This document shows, piece after piece, positions 33,166-42,125 of a DNA stretch of 54,863 bases. The position numbers were made by a program, and so were the translations under genes. The notes under the pieces are model-generated. The model worked only from the letters and a program-made list of their open reading frames with translations, did no database searches and had not been told where the DNA came from. Source of the DNA: Alphaproteobacteria bacterium (lineage in GTDB: Bacteria > Pseudomonadota > Alphaproteobacteria > MPNO01 > UBA830). The stretch covers positions 1 to 54,863 of the forward strand of contig JAJEBT010000010.1 in assembly GCA_022822405.1 (NCBI GenBank), in the 5' to 3' direction. How positions within the stretch are numbered: position 1 is the stretch's first letter; every line of letters starts with the position of its first letter.

Positions 33166-33750
33166 TCAGGCGTGCCCGGCATCGCCCGAAAGCTGTGAGG
33201 CATCGATGCCGATCTTCGCCAGGGCCGCGCCCCAGACCGCGTCGGGATCGTCGCCGAAGACCAGGCGGTCGTCGGCCGCCACCGACAGCCAGCCGTTCTT
33301 CTGGATCTCGCCGTCGAGCTGGCCCGGCCCCCAGCCGGCATATCCGAGCACGAGCACGCAGGCGCGCGGCCCGTTGCCCGAGGCGATGTCCTTGAGAATG
33401 TCGGTGGTTGCGGTGAGCGCGATGTTGCCGTCGACAACCATCGTCGCGTCCTGGACGTAATCCGCAGAGTGAAGCACGAAACCCCGTCCGCTCTCGACCG
33501 GTCCGCCGAAATGGACCCTGATATCGCGGCTCGAGACCGCCGGCTCGAGGTCGAGCTGTTCGAGAAGCTCGGGGAATTCGACGCTCTCCATCGGCTTGTT
33601 GACGACCAGCCCCATGGCGCCGTCCTCGTTGTGGGCGCACATGTAGATGACCGTTCTCGCGAACCGGGGATCCTGCATCTGCGGCATCGCCACGAGCAGC
33701 TGACCGGTCAAATATCCGTCGGAAGCCCGTGGAGTTTGATCATCAGTCAT
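33166..33750 (-). CDS. YqgE/AlgH family protein (UPF0301)
   Basis: This 194-residue cytoplasmic protein shows the family marks LTGQLLVAMPQMQDPRFART near the N-terminus, HNEDGAMGLVVNKP (about 36-49), FGGPVESGRGFVLHS and LGYAGWGPGQLDGEI. AlgH was named from Pseudomonas alginate regulation, but the molecular role of the family remains unclear. It stands alone on this strand, 173 bp from the divergent DsbD-like gene. Confidence 0.93.
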   Translation of the reverse strand: MTDDQTPRASDGYLTGQLLVAMPQMQDPRFARTVIYMCAHNEDGAMGLVVNKPMESVEFPELLEQLDLEPAVSSRDIRVHFGGPVESGRGFVLHSADYVQDATMVVDGNIALTATTDILKDIASGNGPRACVLVLGYAGWGPGQLDGEIQKNGWLSVAADDRLVFGDDPDAVWGAALAKIGIDASQLSGDAGHA

Positions 33751-33922
33751 TGTGCCTCCCCCATCCAGAAGCGTGGCCTTGAACGATGACAGTCAATTCA
33801 CGCGAAATCAAACGTCTTCGGACCTGCGAGGCAGCGGCGAGAGCGCCGCAGATGATCGCCTGCTCCCCCTACCCGCGATGCGCCGCCGTTGTATATTAGC
33901 GGACGCAAGGATCAGTGAATCG

Positions 33923-36070
33923 ATGACATTCGTCAACAGACTTTCCCGCGCTGCCGGCGCAGCCTTCCTGCTGCTGTCGGCGCTTTCCGGAACCGCGTCC
34001 GCAGCGTCGTCCGGATGGTTCACCTATGAACATGGCGCGGTCCGGCTGGTCTCCGCCACCGCCGACGCGGGTGCCGGGCGCACCGTCGATCTCGGACTCC
34101 AGTTCCGCATGCTGGAGGGATGGAAGGTCTACTGGCGCTCGCCCGGCGACGCCGGCTTTCCGCCCCTGCTCGACTGGTCGGGCTCCGCGAACCTGGCGTC
34201 CGCAAGCCTCTCGTGGCCGGCGCCGGAGCGGTTCTCCGTGCTGGGGCTGGAGACCATCGGCTATCACGACGAGGTCCTGTTTCCGGTTTCCGCATCGCTT
34301 CTCGAACCGGGAAGGGAACTGGCGATCAGGGCCCGCCTCCGGTTCCTGACCTGCGCCGACATCTGCGTTCCCTACGAAACCAGCCTGTCCCTGACGCTGC
34401 CGCCGGGCCCGGGCACGACGGCGCCGGAGGCGGCCGCTATCGGCCGCTGGCGCGCCAGGGTGCCGGCAACCGGCGGTGAGGCCCCGCTCTCGATAGGGCG
34501 GGTGGAAATCGCCGGCAGCGGCAAGGACCAGGCGCTCATCGTCCATGCCGCCGGGAAGGCGGCGTTCCGGAATCCGGACCTCTTCGTCGAAGGCCCGGAC
34601 GGGTTCGGCTTCGGCCGGCCGGTGGTGCAGATCGAGCCGGACGGACGGGGTGCGCTGATGCGGGTTGCCGTGCACCCCCCCGGCAAGCCTCCGTCCGCGC
34701 TTGATGGAAAGGCCGTCACCCTCACCCTTGTCGACGGCGACCGCGCGCTCGAACACCGTGCCGTCGCCGCACGCGCCGCGTCGGCGCCCGGCGGAGCCAG
34801 CCTGCAACCGGCGGCAACCACCGGGCTCAGCCTCCTGGCGATCCTCGGACTTGCCCTCGTCGGCGGCCTGATCCTCAATCTGATGCCCTGCGTGCTGCCC
34901 GTGCTGTCGCTCAAGCTCCTCGCGATCGTCAGCCACGGAGGCGAGGCGCCGGGCCGCGTACGCGCCGGTTTCCTTGCCTCGGCCGCGGGCATCGTCGCCT
35001 GCTTCCTGCTGCTCGCCACTGTCGTTGCGGCGCTCAGCACCGCCAACCTCGCGGCCGGATGGGGCATCCAGTTCCAGCAACCGGCGTTCCTCGCCTTCAT
35101 GCTCGCCGTGATCACGCTCTTCGTCTGCAACATGTGGGGTTTCTTCGAGATCCGCCTGCCCGGACGCATCGCCGATGCCGCCGCGGGATCGGGCGGGGCC
35201 GCGCGCGGAGCGCTCGCCGAACACTTCCTCGGCGGCGCCTTTGCAACCCTTCTCGCAACGCCCTGCACCGCGCCGTTCCTGGGCACCGCGGTCGGCTTTG
35301 CGCTGATGCGCGGGCCGCTCGAGATCTACGCCGTCTTCCTTGCGCTCGGCGCGGGCCTCGCCCTCCCCTGGCTTGCCGTCGCCGCCTTTCCGGCGCTGAT
35401 CAACAGATTGCCGAAGCCCGGGCACTGGATGATCACGGTCAAGCGCATCCTGTCGCTGGCCCTCATAGGGACCGGAGCCTGGCTCCTGAGCATCCTGTGG
35501 CCGCAGATCGGAGCCGCCGCCAGCGGCATGCTCCTGCTGCTGATGGCCGTCGTCGCCTATGCCGTCTGGCAGGCCGCCCGGCTGTCCGGCGCGGCGCGGC
35601 TTGCGACCTGGGGCCTGGTCGCGGCCCTGACGGTGATTTCCATGGTCACCGCGGGCAGCTTCGGCCACCGCGATGCCGGAGCGGAAGTCGTCAGGGACGC
35701 CGGCCCGTGGGTCGCCTTCGACGAGAGCCGAATCGCCGCGGAGGTCGCGGCGGGACGGACGGTGCTGGTCGACGTCACCGCCGACTGGTGCCTCACCTGC
35801 CAGTTCAACAAGTCGCTGGTGCTCGACCGCGGCAAGGTCGCCGCGCTCATCCAGTCCGGCGCGATCGTCGCGATGCGGGCGGACTGGACCATGCCCGACG
35901 CGCGCATCGCCGAATACCTCCGGGGTTTCGGCCGCTTCGGCATCCCCTTCAACGCGGTCTACGGCTCGGCCGCGCCCCGGGGGATCGCGTTGCCGGAGCT
36001 GCTGACCGAAGCGAATGTCCTCGGCGCTATCGAGAAGGCGGCGGGGAAGACGCTGGCTGCGCTTCGCTGA
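33923..36070 (+). CDS. DsbD/ScsB-like transmembrane thiol:disulfide interchange protein
   Basis: This 715-residue protein has three parts. A signal peptide leads to a periplasmic DsbD-alpha-like domain with the cysteine pair C144/C148 (LTCADICVPYE). Eight or so membrane helices from about 310 to 580 carry C323 in LMPCVLPVLSLK and C448 in ATPCTAPFLGTA. A C-terminal thioredoxin-like domain has W622-C-L-T-C626. Electrons pass from cytoplasmic thioredoxin through the membrane cysteines to the periplasm. The long N-terminal domain resembles ScsB-type rather than E. coli DsbD. ATG 33923 was chosen because it gives a clean signal peptide. It converges with the P450 gene. Confidence 0.9.
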   Translation: MTFVNRLSRAAGAAFLLLSALSGTASAASSGWFTYEHGAVRLVSATADAGAGRTVDLGLQFRMLEGWKVYWRSPGDAGFPPLLDWSGSANLASASLSWPAPERFSVLGLETIGYHDEVLFPVSASLLEPGRELAIRARLRFLTCADICVPYETSLSLTLPPGPGTTAPEAAAIGRWRARVPATGGEAPLSIGRVEIAGSGKDQALIVHAAGKAAFRNPDLFVEGPDGFGFGRPVVQIEPDGRGALMRVAVHPPGKPPSALDGKAVTLTLVDGDRALEHRAVAARAASAPGGASLQPAATTGLSLLAILGLALVGGLILNLMPCVLPVLSLKLLAIVSHGGEAPGRVRAGFLASAAGIVACFLLLATVVAALSTANLAAGWGIQFQQPAFLAFMLAVITLFVCNMWGFFEIRLPGRIADAAAGSGGAARGALAEHFLGGAFATLLATPCTAPFLGTAVGFALMRGPLEIYAVFLALGAGLALPWLAVAAFPALINRLPKPGHWMITVKRILSLALIGTGAWLLSILWPQIGAAASGMLLLLMAVVAYAVWQAARLSGAARLATWGLVAALTVISMVTAGSFGHRDAGAEVVRDAGPWVAFDESRIAAEVAAGRTVLVDVTADWCLTCQFNKSLVLDRGKVAALIQSGAIVAMRADWTMPDARIAEYLRGFGRFGIPFNAVYGSAAPRGIALPELLTEANVLGAIEKAAGKTLAALR

Positions 36071-36089
36071 TCCGTTCCGCGCGCGCGGA

Positions 36090-37517
36090 TCAGATGTGCT
36101 GCCTGCGCCGCAGGCGCACAGACAGGTTGGCCGGCAGCATGGTGAAGGCCAGATGTTCGGTGACCGCTCCTGGCGAACCGGCGGGTTCGAGATCGAAGTT
36201 GCGGCACAGCATGGCGATCACGGCGCGGATCTGAAGCAGGGCGAGGTTGCGCCCCGGGCAGAGCCGCGGCCCGGCCCCGAACGGAACGAAGGCCCGGGTG
36301 TCGTGCGGGCAGCCGGCGGTTTCGGAACCGGCGAGCCAGCGCTCCGGATCGAAACGGCTGCCATTGCCGAAATGCCTGTCGCTCGCCGCCACATGGCGAA
36401 GCAGCATGGCCATCTGCGTGCCCTTCGGGATCATGTGGTCGAGGATCACGACGTCCTCGAGCGGCTCGAGCAGGGCCACCGGGGCGACCGGCTTGAGGCG
36501 CATGGTTTCGTCCCGGAAGGCGTCGAGGAAGGGAAGGCGCTCCAGCTGATCGATCGTCTCGACGGCCGAAGCCGGCGCGATCACGTCGTCGACCTCCCGG
36601 CGGGCGCGCTCGAAATGCTCCGGGTACTGCATGAAGTGGTGGATCATCCAGGCCATGGTGTTCGCCGTCGTGTCCTCGCCCGCCAGCAGGAGCGTGCCGG
36701 CGTTGGCGAAGATCTCGGCATCAGAAAAGCCTGAATCCTCGGCCTCGAGCGCGACCAGGATCGCCTCGAGAAAATTGGTGGGTGAGACGCGCAGTCCGGG
36801 GTCGGCGGCGAGGCGCTCTCTCGTGGCGCGAACCATTTCGCCGACCTCATCCTCGAGGCTGGCCAGCGCGCGGTCGAGCGCACGGTCCGACGGCAGCCGA
36901 AAGTAGCGCCAGTAGGGGAACGCCGCATTCACGCGCCGGTGGAGCACCGGGAACACCTTGTCCAGATGCCTCTGGATCACCGGGCCGGACGTCTCGAGGG
37001 TATTGGGATCCACGCCGAAGGCGAGCTGCATGGTGACGTCGACGGTCAGACGCATCAGGTCGCGGCACGGATCCACCGGCTCACCGGAATCGGCCGCGCG
37101 CTCCCAGCGCTGCTGCAAGCGTCCGACCGTCACCGCGAGCTTCGGAAAGAAGAGCCTGAGGCGGGCAAGCTTCAGGGCCGCGACGACCACCCGGCGCTGA
37201 CGCCGCCAATCGTCGCCCTCGGCCGCGAACACCCCCTTCAGGCGCATCTCGGCAGCGGCGGCCTCCAGCGGCCGGGTGCGCCGGAAACCGTTGGGGCGCT
37301 GCACGAGCACCTTCTGGACGGCTTCCCGATCCGAGATCACGGCCAGCGGGTGCGGCCCGATTCGGACCCGGAAGATGGAGCCGTACTGCTCGGCCCACTG
37401 CTCGAGCACGAGATGGAACCGGTCCAGAGGCATCTGGAGGAGGTTGCCGAGGACGGGCAATCCCTTCGGGCCCGGCAGATCCCGGAAACGTCCCGGCGTA
37501 TTCGCAATGGCTGTCAC
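36090..37517 (-). CDS. Cytochrome P450
   Basis: This 475-residue haem monooxygenase has the I-helix oxygen-binding AGEDTTANTMAW, the K-helix ExxR as DETMRLKP and the haem-binding FVPFGAGPRLCPGR with ligand Cys420. It is soluble, since no membrane anchor is seen, and would need separate ferredoxin and reductase, which are not nearby. The sequence resembles CYP102/CYP4-like fatty-acid or xenobiotic hydroxylases more than the short bacterial class I types, but the substrate is unknown. The start is GTG 37517 with GGAGAGGA upstream. A longer frame reaching 38132 is antisense to the peroxiredoxin and was not used. Confidence 0.93.
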   Translation of the reverse strand: MTAIANTPGRFRDLPGPKGLPVLGNLLQMPLDRFHLVLEQWAEQYGSIFRVRIGPHPLAVISDREAVQKVLVQRPNGFRRTRPLEAAAAEMRLKGVFAAEGDDWRRQRRVVVAALKLARLRLFFPKLAVTVGRLQQRWERAADSGEPVDPCRDLMRLTVDVTMQLAFGVDPNTLETSGPVIQRHLDKVFPVLHRRVNAAFPYWRYFRLPSDRALDRALASLEDEVGEMVRATRERLAADPGLRVSPTNFLEAILVALEAEDSGFSDAEIFANAGTLLLAGEDTTANTMAWMIHHFMQYPEHFERARREVDDVIAPASAVETIDQLERLPFLDAFRDETMRLKPVAPVALLEPLEDVVILDHMIPKGTQMAMLLRHVAASDRHFGNGSRFDPERWLAGSETAGCPHDTRAFVPFGAGPRLCPGRNLALLQIRAVIAMLCRNFDLEPAGSPGAVTEHLAFTMLPANLSVRLRRRQHI

Positions 37518-37809
37518 ACGTCCTCTCCGCTCCGGCCGCGGAAGCCGCAGCCTGCCCGCCGACGATCCGCCGGGCGCTCGGCCAAGGTGCCGCGCCTTGC
37601 ACCGCCATGCAAGCCGTCTCCGGCACCGGTGACGGCCACGGGACCGCGGCCAAGGCGCGGCAACATCCCGGAACCCGGCCGGGCGGCGGCGCCGGGACTC
37701 CGATGGCCGGCCGCCGCGCACCGGTAGGGTGACAAGGTTGCGGCGTTGCTCTATCACTCCGACGCTACGACGGGCGAAGGCCCGCAACCCAGTGACAGGA
37801 GCAAGAGAG

Positions 37810-38292
37810 ATGACAATCAGTGTTGGCGACAGGATTCCTTCCGTCAACGTTACCCGCATGGGCAAGGACGGACCGGAACCGGTCTCGACCGACGATCTGT
37901 TCGGCGGCAAGAAGGTGGTGATGTTCGCCGTTCCCGGCGCCTTCACGCCGACATGTTCCGCCAAGCATCTTCCGGGATTCGTCGAGAAGGCGGACGAGAT
38001 CAGGAGCAAGGGCGTGGACACGGTGGCCTGCCTCTCGGTGAACGACGTGTTCGTCATGGATGCCTGGGGCAAGTCGCAGAACGCGGGCGGCAAGGTCGAG
38101 ATGCTCGCCGACGGCAGCGCCGACCTGACCAAGGCGCTCGATGCGGTGCTCGACCTGACCGGACGCGGCCTCGGCGTGCGCTCGCTGCGCTATGCGCTGG
38201 TGGTCGACGACGGCGTCGTGACCCAGGCCAACATCGAAGACGGCGGCGGCTTCGAGGTCAGCGACGCCGACACCGTTCTCGGCCAGCTCTAG
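37810..38292 (+). CDS. Peroxiredoxin (Prx5/AhpE-like, glutathione-type)
   Basis: This 160-residue thiol peroxidase reduces hydrogen peroxide and alkyl hydroperoxides. The peroxidatic cysteine is C49 in [18 protein letters not shown] second cysteine lies at about 73 (TVACLSVND), and the typical [18 protein letters not shown] follows. This matches the Prx5 group, which often uses glutathione or glutaredoxin. ATG 37810 has AGGAG 9 bp upstream. Its stop shares the four bases CTAG with the stop of rnhA on the other strand. Confidence 0.94.
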   Translation: MTISVGDRIPSVNVTRMGKDGPEPVSTDDLFGGKKVVMFAVPGAFTPTCSAKHLPGFVEKADEIRSKGVDTVACLSVNDVFVMDAWGKSQNAGGKVEMLADGSADLTKALDAVLDLTGRGLGVRSLRYALVVDDGVVTQANIEDGGGFEVSDADTVLGQL

Positions 38293-38789
38293 TCCGGGCC
38301 GGCTCCGGACTTGACGCGGCGGCCGCCGGAGGCGGGCCGGGCCGCCGCCTCCTCCATCCCGCTGCGGGCCAGGGCATCGGCACGTTCGTTTTGCGGATGT
38401 CCGGCATGGCCCCGTACCCATTGCCATGTCACCCGGTGCGGCGCCATTGCCCGGTCAAGGCGCTGCCACAAATCCGCATTCTTGACCGGCGTCTTGCCGG
38501 CGGTTCGCCAGCCATTGGCTTTCCAGCCATGAATCCAGCTGGTGATGCCCTGCTGGACGTACCGGCTGTCGGTGAAGAGTTCCACCGTCGCGCCGCGCTT
38601 CAGCGCTTCTAGCCCCTGTATGGCGGCCATCAATTCCATGCGGTTGTTGGTGGTCCAGGCCTCGCCGCCCTTGAGCTCGCGCTCTTGGCCGCGCCAGATC
38701 ATGAGGACGCCCCAGCCGCCCGGTCCCGGATTGCCCCGGCAGGATCCGTCGGTATAGATCCGTACAATGCGGTCTTCGGCGGAGGCCAT
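38289..38789 (-). CDS. rnhA: Ribonuclease HI
   Basis: This 166-residue enzyme removes the RNA strand of RNA-DNA hybrids. The catalytic acids are Asp14 ([17 protein letters not shown]), Glu52 (NNRMELMA) and Asp74 (FTDSRYV), with the basic protrusion [12 protein letters not shown] and the late [16 protein letters not shown]. The ATG overlaps the thrB stop by one base. It ends in a short basic tail not found in E. coli. The order ispH-thrB-rnhA is common in Alphaproteobacteria. Confidence 0.96.
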   Translation of the reverse strand: MASAEDRIVRIYTDGSCRGNPGPGGWGVLMIWRGQERELKGGEAWTTNNRMELMAAIQGLEALKRGATVELFTDSRYVQQGITSWIHGWKANGWRTAGKTPVKNADLWQRLDRAMAPHRVTWQWVRGHAGHPQNERADALARSGMEEAAARPASGGRRVKSGAGPD

Positions 38790-39754
38790 CAGGTCGCTAC
38801 GCCATAGGCGCCGCGGCCCGCCGGGCCGCGATGGAACTCGATGATCGCGGCCATCTCGAGCGGATCCTTGCGCCGGGAGAGAACGCCCTCCGGACGGTCG
38901 AACCAGTCCTCGAGGCGGGTCAGGAAAAAGCGCATCGCGGCGCCGCGCGCAAGCAGCGGCAGGGACCGGAGCTCCTCCGGCTCCAGTCCGCGTGCGCTCC
39001 GGTAGCCCGCGACCAGCGCGTCGGCGCGCGCCGAATCGAACCTCTGGCGGGCGTCGAAACACCAGGAAATCAGTGTGACCGCGAGATCGTAGGCGAGCAG
39101 GTCGCGGCACGCGAAATAGAAGTCGATCAGTCCCGAGAGCCGGTTGCCGGCAAAGAACACGTTGTCCGGAAACAGGTCGCCGTGGATGACCCCGGAGGGC
39201 AGGTCTCCGGGCCAGTCCCGCTCGAGGGCGTCGATCTCGTCCCCGATCAGGCCGGACAGACCGGGCCGCAGGGATTCGGACCGGTCCGCCAGGGGTTCGA
39301 ACATCCGCCGCCAGGCGCCAACGGACAGGCGGTTGGTCCGGTTTTCCGTGAAATCGCGCGACGCGAGATGCAGTCCGGCCAAGGCCGCGCCCACCGCTCC
39401 GCAATGGGCGGGGGTGATGCGGCGCGGCATGCGCCCTTCAAGGAACGTGACCAGGACGGCGGGACGGCCGCACAGCTCGTGCAGGCGCCGCCCGCCACGA
39501 TCGGGGACCGGCACGGGGCAGACGACGTTCCGGCGGGACAGGTGATCCATCAGGGCGACGACGAACGGCAGGTCGCGGGACGGCGTGCGGCTCTCGAACA
39601 GGGTCAGGACGAATTTTCCCTGCGTGGTGGCGAGGCGGTAGTTGGTGTTCTCCGTGCCGTCGGCAATTGCGGTGAAGGACCGGACATCGCCGACTTCGAA
39701 ACCGGCGAGGAAGGCAGCGAGGTCTGCCCGCCCGACCTCGGTATAGACCGCCAC
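38789..39754 (-). CDS. thrB: Homoserine kinase, APH-type (ThrB)
   Basis: This 321-residue kinase of the aminoglycoside-phosphotransferase fold phosphorylates homoserine in threonine synthesis. Motifs are [20 protein letters not shown] at the start, [13 protein letters not shown] near 30-42, the catalytic loop [14 protein letters not shown] and the metal-binding [17 protein letters not shown]. This is the type II homoserine kinase of Proteobacteria, unrelated to the GHMP-type ThrB of E. coli. The start is GTG 39754, 12 bp after ispH. It overlaps rnhA by one base. Confidence 0.94.
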   Translation of the reverse strand: MAVYTEVGRADLAAFLAGFEVGDVRSFTAIADGTENTNYRLATTQGKFVLTLFESRTPSRDLPFVVALMDHLSRRNVVCPVPVPDRGGRRLHELCGRPAVLVTFLEGRMPRRITPAHCGAVGAALAGLHLASRDFTENRTNRLSVGAWRRMFEPLADRSESLRPGLSGLIGDEIDALERDWPGDLPSGVIHGDLFPDNVFFAGNRLSGLIDFYFACRDLLAYDLAVTLISWCFDARQRFDSARADALVAGYRSARGLEPEELRSLPLLARGAAMRFFLTRLEDWFDRPEGVLSRRKDPLEMAAIIEFHRGPAGRGAYGVAT

Positions 39755-39766
39755 CGGACGGTTTCG

Positions 39767-40717
39767 TCAGGAGGTCAGCGCCGAAGGCAGGCTGAAGGTG
39801 ACGTTCTCCTCCGCGACCCTCCGTTCCTCGGTGGTGACCGTGCGGCCTGACCGCAGCCGCGCAACGAGGTCCTGGACGAGAATCTCGGGCGCCGAGGCGC
39901 CGGCCGTGATGCCGAGCGTCGCGACGCCGTCCAGCCATTCGTCTTCGACCTGCCCGGCATGCTCGACCATCACCGCCTTGGCGCATCCCGCCTTTTTTGC
40001 CACCTCGACCAGGCGGTTGGAGTTCGACGAGTTCGGCGCTCCGAGGACGACGATCGCATCGCATTCCGGGGCCATGTCCTTGACCGCGGCCTGCCTGTTG
40101 GTCGTCGCGTAGCAGATCGTATCCTTGGGAGGATCGGCCATCTCGGGGAACCGGTCCCGGAGGATCGACACGACTTCGGCGGTGTCGTCCACGGAAAGCG
40201 TTGTCTGCGTGACATAGGCGACGCTGGCCGGATCCGGCACCGTGAGTTCGCGCGCCTGCGCGGCATCCTCGACGAGGATGACCTGTCCCGGTTTAAACTG
40301 CCCCATCGTCCCGATGACTTCGGGATGGCCGGCATGGCCGATCATGATGACGGTCTTCCCTCCCTTGAGGTGGCGCCCCACATCGACATGCACCTTGGTG
40401 ACAAGCGGGCAGGTTGCGTCGAGATAGGGCATGTTCCTGCTTTCGGCTTCGGAAAAGACCGATTTCGGAACGCCGTGCGCGGAAAACACGACGGGGACGT
40501 CCTCCGGAACCTCGTCCAGCTCCTCGACGAAAACCGCGCCCTTCTCCCTGAGCGATTCGACGACGTGCCGGTTGTGAACGATCTCGTGGCGGACATAGAC
40601 CGGAGCGCCGTATTTCCCGAGTGCGTGCTCGACCACGTCGATCGCGCGATCGACCCCGGCGCAGAACCCGCGGGGGGCGGCAAGGAGGATCTTCAGGTCG
40701 GGTTTGGCATTTTCCAT
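39767..40717 (-). CDS. ispH: 4-hydroxy-3-methylbut-2-enyl diphosphate reductase
   Basis: This 316-residue iron-sulfur enzyme makes IPP and DMAPP in the last step of the MEP isoprenoid pathway. The first cluster ligand is Cys19 in APRGFCAGVDRAI, a second is in LDATCPLVTKVH, and ICYATTNRQ and GAPNSSNSNRLVEVA are conserved. The substrate residues HGVPKSV and HAGHPEV are present. It is the first gene of the ispH-thrB-rnhA set and is divergent from the CDGSH gene (160 bp). Confidence 0.97.
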   Translation of the reverse strand: MENAKPDLKILLAAPRGFCAGVDRAIDVVEHALGKYGAPVYVRHEIVHNRHVVESLREKGAVFVEELDEVPEDVPVVFSAHGVPKSVFSEAESRNMPYLDATCPLVTKVHVDVGRHLKGGKTVIMIGHAGHPEVIGTMGQFKPGQVILVEDAAQARELTVPDPASVAYVTQTTLSVDDTAEVVSILRDRFPEMADPPKDTICYATTNRQAAVKDMAPECDAIVVLGAPNSSNSNRLVEVAKKAGCAKAVMVEHAGQVEDEWLDGVATLGITAGASAPEILVQDLVARLRSGRTVTTEERRVAEENVTFSLPSALTS

Positions 40718-40877
40718 GGCGCGTCTCCGGCGAAGACCGGAACAGCGTTCTTCCGCCCTCGCAACTGTGGAATGTAGTACATGGGCCGGAAACTTGAAAC
40801 TCCCGCCCTTGCCGGCTAGGCTGCCGACAAGGGCAATCGCGCCGCAGGCGCGGTGGCGGATGCAGGAGGAAAGCCAG

Positions 40878-41117
40878 ATGTCTGAAGCTGTGGTGGCACA
40901 ACGCTCGCCTTTCGGCGTGGAGGTCGAGGAGGGCAAGGAATACTGGTGGTGCGCCTGCGGCCGGAGCCAGGAACAACCCTTCTGCGACGGCTCGCACAAG
41001 GGGACGGGCCTCAGCCCCGTGCAGTACGCAGCCGGAGAATCGGACACGGTCTGGTTCTGCGGATGCAAGCACACGAACGACATCCCGGTGTGTGACGGCT
41101 CGCACAAGAACGTCTGA
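40878..41117 (+). CDS. Double-CDGSH iron-sulfur domain protein
   Basis: This 79-residue protein consists of two CDGSH-type [2Fe-2S] binding motifs. The first has ligands C25, C27, C36 and H40 (CACGRSQEQPFCDGSH). The second has C61, C63, C72 and H76 (CGCKHTNDIPVCDGSH). Each pair of motifs binds labile clusters by three Cys and one His, as in mitoNEET. Bacterial double-CDGSH proteins are thought to sense or transfer clusters and redox state. ATG 40878 has AGGAGG about 8 bp ahead. A lipoprotein gene follows 19 bp later. Confidence 0.94.
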   Translation: MSEAVVAQRSPFGVEVEEGKEYWWCACGRSQEQPFCDGSHKGTGLSPVQYAAGESDTVWFCGCKHTNDIPVCDGSHKNV

Positions 41118-41136
41118 AGCCGGGATACCCCACGGC

Positions 41137-41661
41137 ATGAAGTACGGCATTGCAGCGGCGCTGGCCGCAAGCGTGGCGCTTGCGGCCTGCAGCAATCCGG
41201 CCGACAAGGCGTCACCCCGCTGTCCACAGGCCTTGCTGGTCGGCGATGCGAGCAACCTCGTCAGATTCGCGAAGGGTTCCGGCCGAGCGGTCGGCGACAT
41301 GGCATACGAAGCCAGGTTCACCGGTTACCAGGGATCGTGCGAATACTCGGAGCGGGGCGTTGAAGTCCAACTCGCCACGGAGATCGAGGTTGAACGCGGA
41401 CCTGCCGGAACAGATGGCGTGATCGAGTTCAGCTATTTCGTTGCATTGCCGGACCGTGCGAACCAGGCCGGACACAAGCAGGTATTCCCCGTGCGGGGGA
41501 GCCTCGCCGCCGACAAGGAACGCATGTCGTACCGCGACGACATCGAACTCTTCATTCCGCTGAAGACGCCCGCCGACGGGCCTGCCACGCAGATCTTTCT
41601 CGGTTTCCAGCTCTCACCCGACGAGGTCGAATACAACCGCAACCGGCGCCGAAAGCGATAG
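41137..41661 (+). CDS. Small lipoprotein of unknown function
   Basis: The 174-residue product has a short lipoprotein signal ending LAAC (MKYGIAAALAASVALAAC), so it is likely lipidated at Cys18. The mature part has many strands, with SCEYSERGVEVQLATEIEVE and later LFIPLKTPADGPATQIFLGF, ending in a basic NRNRRRKR tail. It resembles small alphaproteobacterial envelope lipoproteins without a known role. ATG 41137 is close behind the CDGSH gene (19 bp) and probably cotranscribed. The last recognisable core gene, it marks the right edge of the conserved part. Confidence 0.72.
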   Translation: MKYGIAAALAASVALAACSNPADKASPRCPQALLVGDASNLVRFAKGSGRAVGDMAYEARFTGYQGSCEYSERGVEVQLATEIEVERGPAGTDGVIEFSYFVALPDRANQAGHKQVFPVRGSLAADKERMSYRDDIELFIPLKTPADGPATQIFLGFQLSPDEVEYNRNRRRKR

Positions 41662-42125
41662 CCGGTTCCTGCGCAGCCTGATCGGCTGTCCGTCCCCGCC
41701 CGAATCGCGAACCCGCGGAAAGCGCACGTCCACCCCGCGTCAGGACTGGTGAAAGGCCTGGAGCTCCGACGCGAAGTGATTCGCTTTGTCGTGGGCTCTT
41801 CGTGTGGCGGCTTCGTTTCCGGATTCGCCACACGTGCCGCACCTGTCTTTTTCGACACGATGCCCACGGGTTCCGGCGAATTCGCCGGTCGCACGAGTTC
41901 CGGTACAAAGCTGGAGAGAGTTTCAGCACCGCGATTGCGATAAGACATTTTTACCACCATGTTTCTGACATACATGGGGGCCGATTCGAGCCATGCGCGG
42001 CCTTCCGAAACAAATCATGGACCATGTTTCGGCCCTGCCCGAAGCTGCACCGATCTGCCCGGGTGTCCTCCTTCACCTGGGCAAACGGGGGTTGCACGGG
42101 GACTCTTGCTCGGACAAGCCGATAG
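41662..42125. other. 464-bp non-coding gap at the core/accessory border
   Basis: I see no gene here. It holds a perfect 16-bp palindrome, CCGGCGAATTCGCCGG (41873-41888), and an 8-bp inverted repeat, CCGAAACA/TGTTTCGG (42005-42012 and 42025-42032). The latter could help end transcription of the nitrilase-fusion gene. No tRNA or attachment-site-like feature was recognised. Confidence 0.5.

Noticed and set aside
31190..33640. An 816-codon minus-strand frame spanning two genes
   Set aside because: It is Arg-rich and crosses the TRAP permease and YqgE genes in another frame, both of which have clear motifs.
36090..38132. A 680-residue version of the P450
   Set aside because: The extra N-terminal part is antisense to the peroxiredoxin and unlike any P450. 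The GTG at 37517 with a good RBS gives the normal length.
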